Assembly: GCA_045642025.1 (NCBI GenBank)
Contig: JAZUIB010000029.1
Location: 1-32,926 of the forward strand
Source of the DNA: Equadaptatus sp045642025
GTDB lineage: Bacteria; Synergistota; Synergistia; Synergistales; Synergistaceae
Reading direction: 5' to 3'
Length of the DNA: 32,926 nucleotides
Under the pieces are notes generated by a model that saw only the letters and a program-made list of their open reading frames with translations, was not told where the DNA came from and made no database searches. The translations under genes were made by a program, and so were the position numbers. Shown here in pieces: positions 29,295 through 32,926 of this stretch (position 1 is the stretch's first letter; each line of letters starts with the position of its first letter).

Positions 29295-31766
29295 ATGGCT
29301 CTTGCGGATACCAAACTTTTAAAAATTGAAAAACTGCGGAATATCTGCGATCCTGCATCGCTTGGTTTTACAACTACAAAGAGTCTTGCCGTGTTTGGCG
29401 GGGGGCTTATAGGACAGGAACGCGCAACAAGCGCTGTTAAGTTCGGACTGGATGTCAATTCCAAGGGCTATAATATATTTATTGTAGGTGAGACTGGAAG
29501 CGGCCGTACCTCGTATGCTGTTAAAGAACTGAAACGCCGTGCTGCTAATATGCCTGCTCCTGATGACTGGGTTTATGTCAATAATTTTGAGGAGCCTGAT
29601 TCTCCTATTGCAATAAACCTTCCGGCTGGTAAAGGGAAACAGCTTGCAAAAGATGCTGAATCTGCGATAGAAGATATTAAGCATGCGCTGTCAAAAGCTT
29701 TTGACAATAGCGAATTTGAAGACAACAAGGCAGTTCTTGTTAAAAAATTCCAAGACGAGGTTAATAACCTTATGGAGGAACTTCGTGAATGGGGGCAAAA
29801 AAAGAAATTCGCGGTCAAACGTACGCCTCAAGGTTTTATAAATCTGCCAATGTTCAAAGCCAAACCACTTAAACAAGATGGAACAATAGATGAAGATGCT
29901 GAACCTGTACTTCGTGAAATGCAGCAGAATGAATTTGAAGCATTGTCATCCAAAGAACAGGCAAAACTTCAGAAGGTTTCAGAAGCCATATCACAAAAAA
30001 CACTGGAAACACTGCGTGTTATCCGTGAATATGAAAAACAACTTAAAGATAAAATACATGAACTTGAAAATGAGATATGCAGGAGTGCAATTGATCCTGT
30101 AATGTCTGATTTTAAAGCGCAGTATATGCCGAACAAGAAACTCGAACACTGGTTTGACGATTATAGTAAAGATATAGTATCTAATTTTAATGTCTTCCTT
30201 GCGGCTGTCAGAGATGAAAATTCAGATGTGGATTTTAGCAGATATGCAATAAATACGTTGGTCAGCAATGACCCTAAAAAGGGTGCTCCAGTAATTAGAG
30301 AAGCCAATCCGAATTACTATAACCTCGTAGGTAAGGTTGAATATGAAAGTAAGCTGGGTAACCTTAATACAGACTTCCGCCGTATAACGTCAGGTGCAAT
30401 TCACCGCGCCAACGGCGGTTATTTATTGCTCGACGCGGACGAACTGCTTCGTCAGTTTATGTCGTGGGACGTTTTGAAACGTGTGTTGCGCTGCAGGGAA
30501 CTTTCAATCGAAAACCTTGCCGAGCAGCTTGGTTATATTCCTGTCTCATCGCTTCGTCCGGAAGCAATTCCAATCGATATGAAGGTTATAATTGTTGGTA
30601 CGCCCTGGTTCTATTCGCTGCTCAATTATTATGACCCTGAATTCAAAAAAGTGTTCAAAATCCGTGCCGACTTTGATACTGATATGCCGCGTACGAAGAA
30701 AAACGAGCGCCAACTTGCGGAATTTGTCGCAGGCTTTGTCGAACGCGAGGGAAAATTGAATTTCTCAGCAGCGGCAGTTGCAGAAGTCATAGAATGGGCA
30801 TCACGCGCTGCGGAAGACCAGAATAAGCTCTGCACGCAGCTGAACAAAATAGCGGAGCTTCTTGTCGAGTCAACCGCATGGGCGCGTCAGGCAGAGAAAA
30901 AACGTGTAGGTGTTGAACATGTACGCAGGGCAATTGCCGAAAAGAAATACCGTCTCGGCATGATTGAGGAAAAAATCCGCGAGGAATATGAGCACGGCGT
31001 AATAAAAATTGACACAAAGGGTGAAGCTGTAGGGCAGATTAACGGTCTTACAGTGATTACGCTTATAGACTCCTGTTTCGGTACGCCGGTTCGTATCACG
31101 GCAAATGTTTTCATGGGGCAGGAAGGCATTGTGAATATTGAACGAGAAGTAAACATGACAGGTCCTATTCACAACAAAGGACTGCTAATACTTTCTTCAT
31201 ATCTTGGCAGAATGTATGCGCAGGATTTCCCGCTTTCAATAGCCGCGCGCATTACCTTTGAGCAGACCTATGGCGGAGTGGAGGGCGATAGCGCTTCGTC
31301 AACGGAACTTTACTGTCTCCTTTCAGCAATTTCGGGACTTCCGCTTAAACAGAATATAGCAGTTACAGGTTCTGTTGACCAGTTTGGCAATATTCAGCCT
31401 ATTGGCGGCGTTAACGAAAAAATCGAAGGCTTTTACAGTTACTGCAAGTTGAACGGACTCAACGGCACCCAGGGTGTTATGATACCTTATCAGAATGAAC
31501 AGCATCTTATGCTTGACCATGAAGTCGTTGACGCGGTCAAAGCCGGAAAATTCCATATCTGGAGCATAAAAACAATCGACGAAGGCATTGAAATACTTAC
31601 CGGAGTGAAGGCAGGAAAACTCGGCGCAAATGGCAAATATCCGAAAAATTCAGTACACGGAATTGTCAAACAGAAACTTATGGACCGCATAGAAACGGGT
31701 TATAAAAACAAAGCCATGCTTGCCGCCAAATACGAGCAGAAAGACAAAAAAAATAAAAAACAATGA
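29295..31766 (+). CDS. Lon-related putative ATP-dependent protease (COG1067, YcbZ/LonB-like)
   Basis: An 823-aa cytoplasmic AAA+ serine protease. The N-terminal AAA_32 part starts GLIGQERATSAVKFGLD, with a P-loop GETGSGRTSY near residues 64-73; Arg in place of the Walker A Lys is, as I recall, usual for this family. A long charged helical region spans about 120-290. The C-terminal Lon protease domain has catalytic S666 in EGDSASSTELY and K709 in PIGGVNEKIEGF. It is distinct from classical LonA: no N-terminal LAN domain, different P-loop. The helical segment (about 29640-30365) is near 37% GC against about 47-50% on both sides. The stop overlaps the nth start by 4 nt (ATGA). Confidence 0.93.
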   Translation: MALADTKLLKIEKLRNICDPASLGFTTTKSLAVFGGGLIGQERATSAVKFGLDVNSKGYNIFIVGETGSGRTSYAVKELKRRAANMPAPDDWVYVNNFEEPDSPIAINLPAGKGKQLAKDAESAIEDIKHALSKAFDNSEFEDNKAVLVKKFQDEVNNLMEELREWGQKKKFAVKRTPQGFINLPMFKAKPLKQDGTIDEDAEPVLREMQQNEFEALSSKEQAKLQKVSEAISQKTLETLRVIREYEKQLKDKIHELENEICRSAIDPVMSDFKAQYMPNKKLEHWFDDYSKDIVSNFNVFLAAVRDENSDVDFSRYAINTLVSNDPKKGAPVIREANPNYYNLVGKVEYESKLGNLNTDFRRITSGAIHRANGGYLLLDADELLRQFMSWDVLKRVLRCRELSIENLAEQLGYIPVSSLRPEAIPIDMKVIIVGTPWFYSLLNYYDPEFKKVFKIRADFDTDMPRTKKNERQLAEFVAGFVEREGKLNFSAAAVAEVIEWASRAAEDQNKLCTQLNKIAELLVESTAWARQAEKKRVGVEHVRRAIAEKKYRLGMIEEKIREEYEHGVIKIDTKGEAVGQINGLTVITLIDSCFGTPVRITANVFMGQEGIVNIEREVNMTGPIHNKGLLILSSYLGRMYAQDFPLSIAARITFEQTYGGVEGDSASSTELYCLLSAISGLPLKQNIAVTGSVDQFGNIQPIGGVNEKIEGFYSYCKLNGLNGTQGVMIPYQNEQHLMLDHEVVDAVKAGKFHIWSIKTIDEGIEILTGVKAGKLGANGKYPKNSVHGIVKQKLMDRIETGYKNKAMLAAKYEQKDKKNKKQ

Positions 31767-32461
31767 GAAAACCTGTGCATGCTGCTGAAATTTTTGATGC
31801 CTTCGAAAAACAGTGGGGGATGGAGGCGCGTCCTGCTTCAGATTTTCGTTACGACGAGCCTCTCGATGACCTGCTGCTTACAATTCTGTCGCAGAATACA
31901 AACGATAGGAACCGCGACAAAGCGTACGCAAAACTGCGCGAAACCTATCCGCTGTGGGAGCAGGCTGCAAAAGCGCCGCTTGAAAAAATTATCGGCTGCA
32001 TACGCATAGCGGGACTTGGCGAAACAAAAGCAAAGCACATAAAGGCTGTACTTGAAATCGTAAAAGAAAAATTCGGAGAGTATTCAGTTAAGGCACTTGA
32101 AACGTGGAAAACGGAAGACATACGTGAATTTCTCACATCGCTTCCAGGCGTTGGGGTAAAAACAGCCGCGATAGTCCTTGTTTTTGACCTTGGCCGAGAG
32201 GCTTTCCCTGTTGACACGCACATTACTCGGATTGCAAAAAGACTTGGCTGGGCGCCGGAAAACTGGTCCCCTGCAAAAATACAGGAATATCTTGAAGCAG
32301 CGCTTGACGGGAGCCGTTTTCGCGGCGGACACCTGAATTTTCTCGAACATGGCCGCAATGTGTGTAGTGCCCGAAAGCCAAAATGCGCTGATTGCTCTGT
32401 TTCACAGTGGTGCAAGTTCGGCAAACAAGAACTGAAAAAAATCGGCAAGAAACAGAAATAA
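31763..32461 (+). CDS. nth: Endonuclease III-like DNA glycosylase/AP lyase
   Basis: Removes oxidised pyrimidines and cleaves abasic sites in base-excision repair. At 232 aa it has normal length. The helix-hairpin-helix reads LPGVGVKTAAIVLVF with the catalytic Lys, followed by VDTHITRIAKRLGW with the catalytic Asp. The C-terminal 4Fe-4S site is C-x6-C-x2-C-x5-C (CSARKPKCADCSVSQWC). The N-terminal LLLTILSQNTNDRN matches the family's LSQQTTD-type motif. Its ATG overlaps the lon-like stop (ATGA), so translation is probably coupled. MutY-type alternatives are unlikely at this length; HhH-GPD relatives of the Nth group remain possible. Confidence 0.92.
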   Translation: MRKPVHAAEIFDAFEKQWGMEARPASDFRYDEPLDDLLLTILSQNTNDRNRDKAYAKLRETYPLWEQAAKAPLEKIIGCIRIAGLGETKAKHIKAVLEIVKEKFGEYSVKALETWKTEDIREFLTSLPGVGVKTAAIVLVFDLGREAFPVDTHITRIAKRLGWAPENWSPAKIQEYLEAALDGSRFRGGHLNFLEHGRNVCSARKPKCADCSVSQWCKFGKQELKKIGKKQK

Positions 32462-32464
32462 GCA

Positions 32465-32497
32465 GACAATACACGCTTTTAACGGTCTGTTTTTTTC
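32465..32497 (+). terminator. Possible terminator after nth
   Basis: CAGAC and GTCTG flank an 18-nt interior and are followed by TTTTTTTCG. The stem is short and the loop large, so this is a weak candidate. Confidence 0.45.
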
Positions 32498-32666
32498 GTT
32501 TTTATCTATAGTATAACCAAGTCCAGACTATATTATACAAAGACTCAAAATAGAAACAAAATGAGTTTAAAGTATTTTAGCATCTTAACATCGTCGCTTT
32601 TCATAAAAATGTTGCGTTGGGTTTGGGGTACAACGGCGTTATTATAGTATCTGAGATGAAAACAAA
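32498..32666. other. AT-rich intergenic stretch
   Basis: No convincing gene. A GTATAA/TTATAC inverted pair lies near 32511-32538. Frames seen here lack ribosome-binding sites and run into the opposite-strand terminator and gene. Confidence 0.4.
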
Positions 32667-32688
32667 CGGGAGAGCGTCTGCTCTCCCG
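32667..32688 (-). terminator. Terminator of the right-edge gene
   Basis: CGGGAGAGC and GCTCTCCCG form a perfect 9-bp stem with a 4-nt loop. On the - strand it is followed by TTTGTTTTC. It lies 6 nt past the stop of the partial gene at the window edge. Confidence 0.9.
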
Positions 32689-32694
32689 CGTGTG

Positions 32695-32926
32695 TTATTT
32701 TCTATATTCTGTATTCCGTTTGAAACAGGCTTTGCCGTTTTCGTCAGTGACAATTTCGTCTTCATATTCTACGCTGTCGCAGCGGAGAATAATCTGTCTG
32801 TTTTCAGTATCTTTGTAGATTGAAAATATCGGAACCATTCCCGGCTGTTTCATTTCTGCCGGAATGATGTCGTCTATTTCCCGTCCGAACAGTTGTCTGA
32901 AAATCTTTGTAAAATATCGTTTTCTT
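32695..32926 (-). CDS. Partial hypothetical protein, C-terminal 76 residues
   Basis: A frame open from the window edge to TAA at 32697-32695. The visible tail begins RKRYFTKIFRQLFGREIDDI, continues with PAEMKQPGMVPIFSIYKDTE and ends FKRNTEYRK. Alternating charged beta-like segments (RQIILRCDSVEYEDEIVTDE) suggest a compact domain. I do not recognise it. A clear terminator directly after the stop and codon use like that of neighbouring genes support it being real. The N-terminus lies outside the window. Confidence 0.7.
   Translation of the reverse strand, partial: RKRYFTKIFRQLFGREIDDIIPAEMKQPGMVPIFSIYKDTENRQIILRCDSVEYEDEIVTDENGKACFKRNTEYRK

Noticed and set aside
29499..29530. Lon-like P-loop with Arg instead of Lys (GETGSGRT) as a lost active site
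   Set aside because: As I recall, AAA_32/COG1067 proteins commonly have Arg at this position, so it is not treated as a defect.
32617..32823. + strand 68-aa frame at the right edge
   Set aside because: It spans a terminator hairpin and lies opposite the better supported partial gene on the - strand.
1..32926. CRISPR array, prophage, insertion sequence or complete defence system
   Set aside because: No regularly spaced repeats, transposase, integrase, capsid or cas-like genes were seen on either strand.

Overview
The window looks like chromosome from an anaerobic, diderm, probably gut-associated bacterium. Anaerobic metabolism is shown by a homodimeric pyruvate:ferredoxin oxidoreductase, a rubredoxin and an Rrf2-type regulator with clustered cysteines. 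An outer membrane is implied by a FadL/OmpP1-type beta-barrel with a signal peptide. The overall gene style suggests Synergistota to me; Negativicutes or another diderm anaerobe remains possible. Base composition is mid-range (roughly 45-50% GC in genes), with AT-richer patches near 1-690, 13.1-15.1 kb and inside the lon-like gene.

Layout. 1-690: non-coding, AT-rich, with a 19-bp perfect inverted repeat and remains of a coiled-coil gene. 0.7-6.9 kb: nifJ, a biotin-domain-less HMGL/PYC-type carboxyltransferase and two tandem DUF2284 cysteine-rich proteins, all on + and closely packed. 7.0-8.9 kb: a secreted or lipoprotein-like PI-PLC with BspA-type leucine-rich repeats. 9.0-11.6 kb (-): a methionine operon, metY-metA, behind a T-box leader whose specifier appears to be AUG. 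11.7-13.1 kb (-): cstA. 13.2-15.1 kb: an AT-rich stretch with two unrecognised exported or anchored proteins. 15.1-15.9 kb (-): gpmA. 16.1-20.5 kb (+): a translationally coupled run of transketolase, trmI, queH and an M24 aminopeptidase, followed by rubredoxin, a 6S-like structured RNA and rarA. 22.3 kb (-): tRNA-Leu(CAA). 22.5-24.8 kb: an orphan cysteine-tailed protein, an Rrf2 regulator with palindromes over its promoter, and the FadL-like porin. 25.0-27.9 kb: clpB and a cold-shock protein, each with a strong sigma70-type promoter. 28.1-29.1 kb: an acyltransferase-3 gene broken by one missing base. 29.3-32.5 kb: a Lon-related protease coupled to an endonuclease III. The right edge cuts into an unidentified gene on -.

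How the genes fit together. PFOR and the carboxyltransferase both act at the pyruvate node. GpmA and transketolase handle glycolytic and pentose-phosphate carbon, and CstA probably imports peptides or pyruvate. MetA carries Glu111, the acetyl-CoA-type residue, so it should make O-acetylhomoserine, which is the substrate of MetY next to it. ClpB, Lon and Csp form a protein- and RNA-quality-control stretch.

Most of the window is ordinary housekeeping. I found no convincing wholly new multi-gene system. The points most worth checking are the Walker-B Asp-to-Val change in ClpB, the 6S-like RNA whose closing helix runs into the rarA ribosome-binding site, the inverted-repeat element with decayed coiled-coil gene at the left edge, the palindromes over the Rrf2 promoter, the PI-PLC/LRR fusion and the tandem DUF2284 pair.
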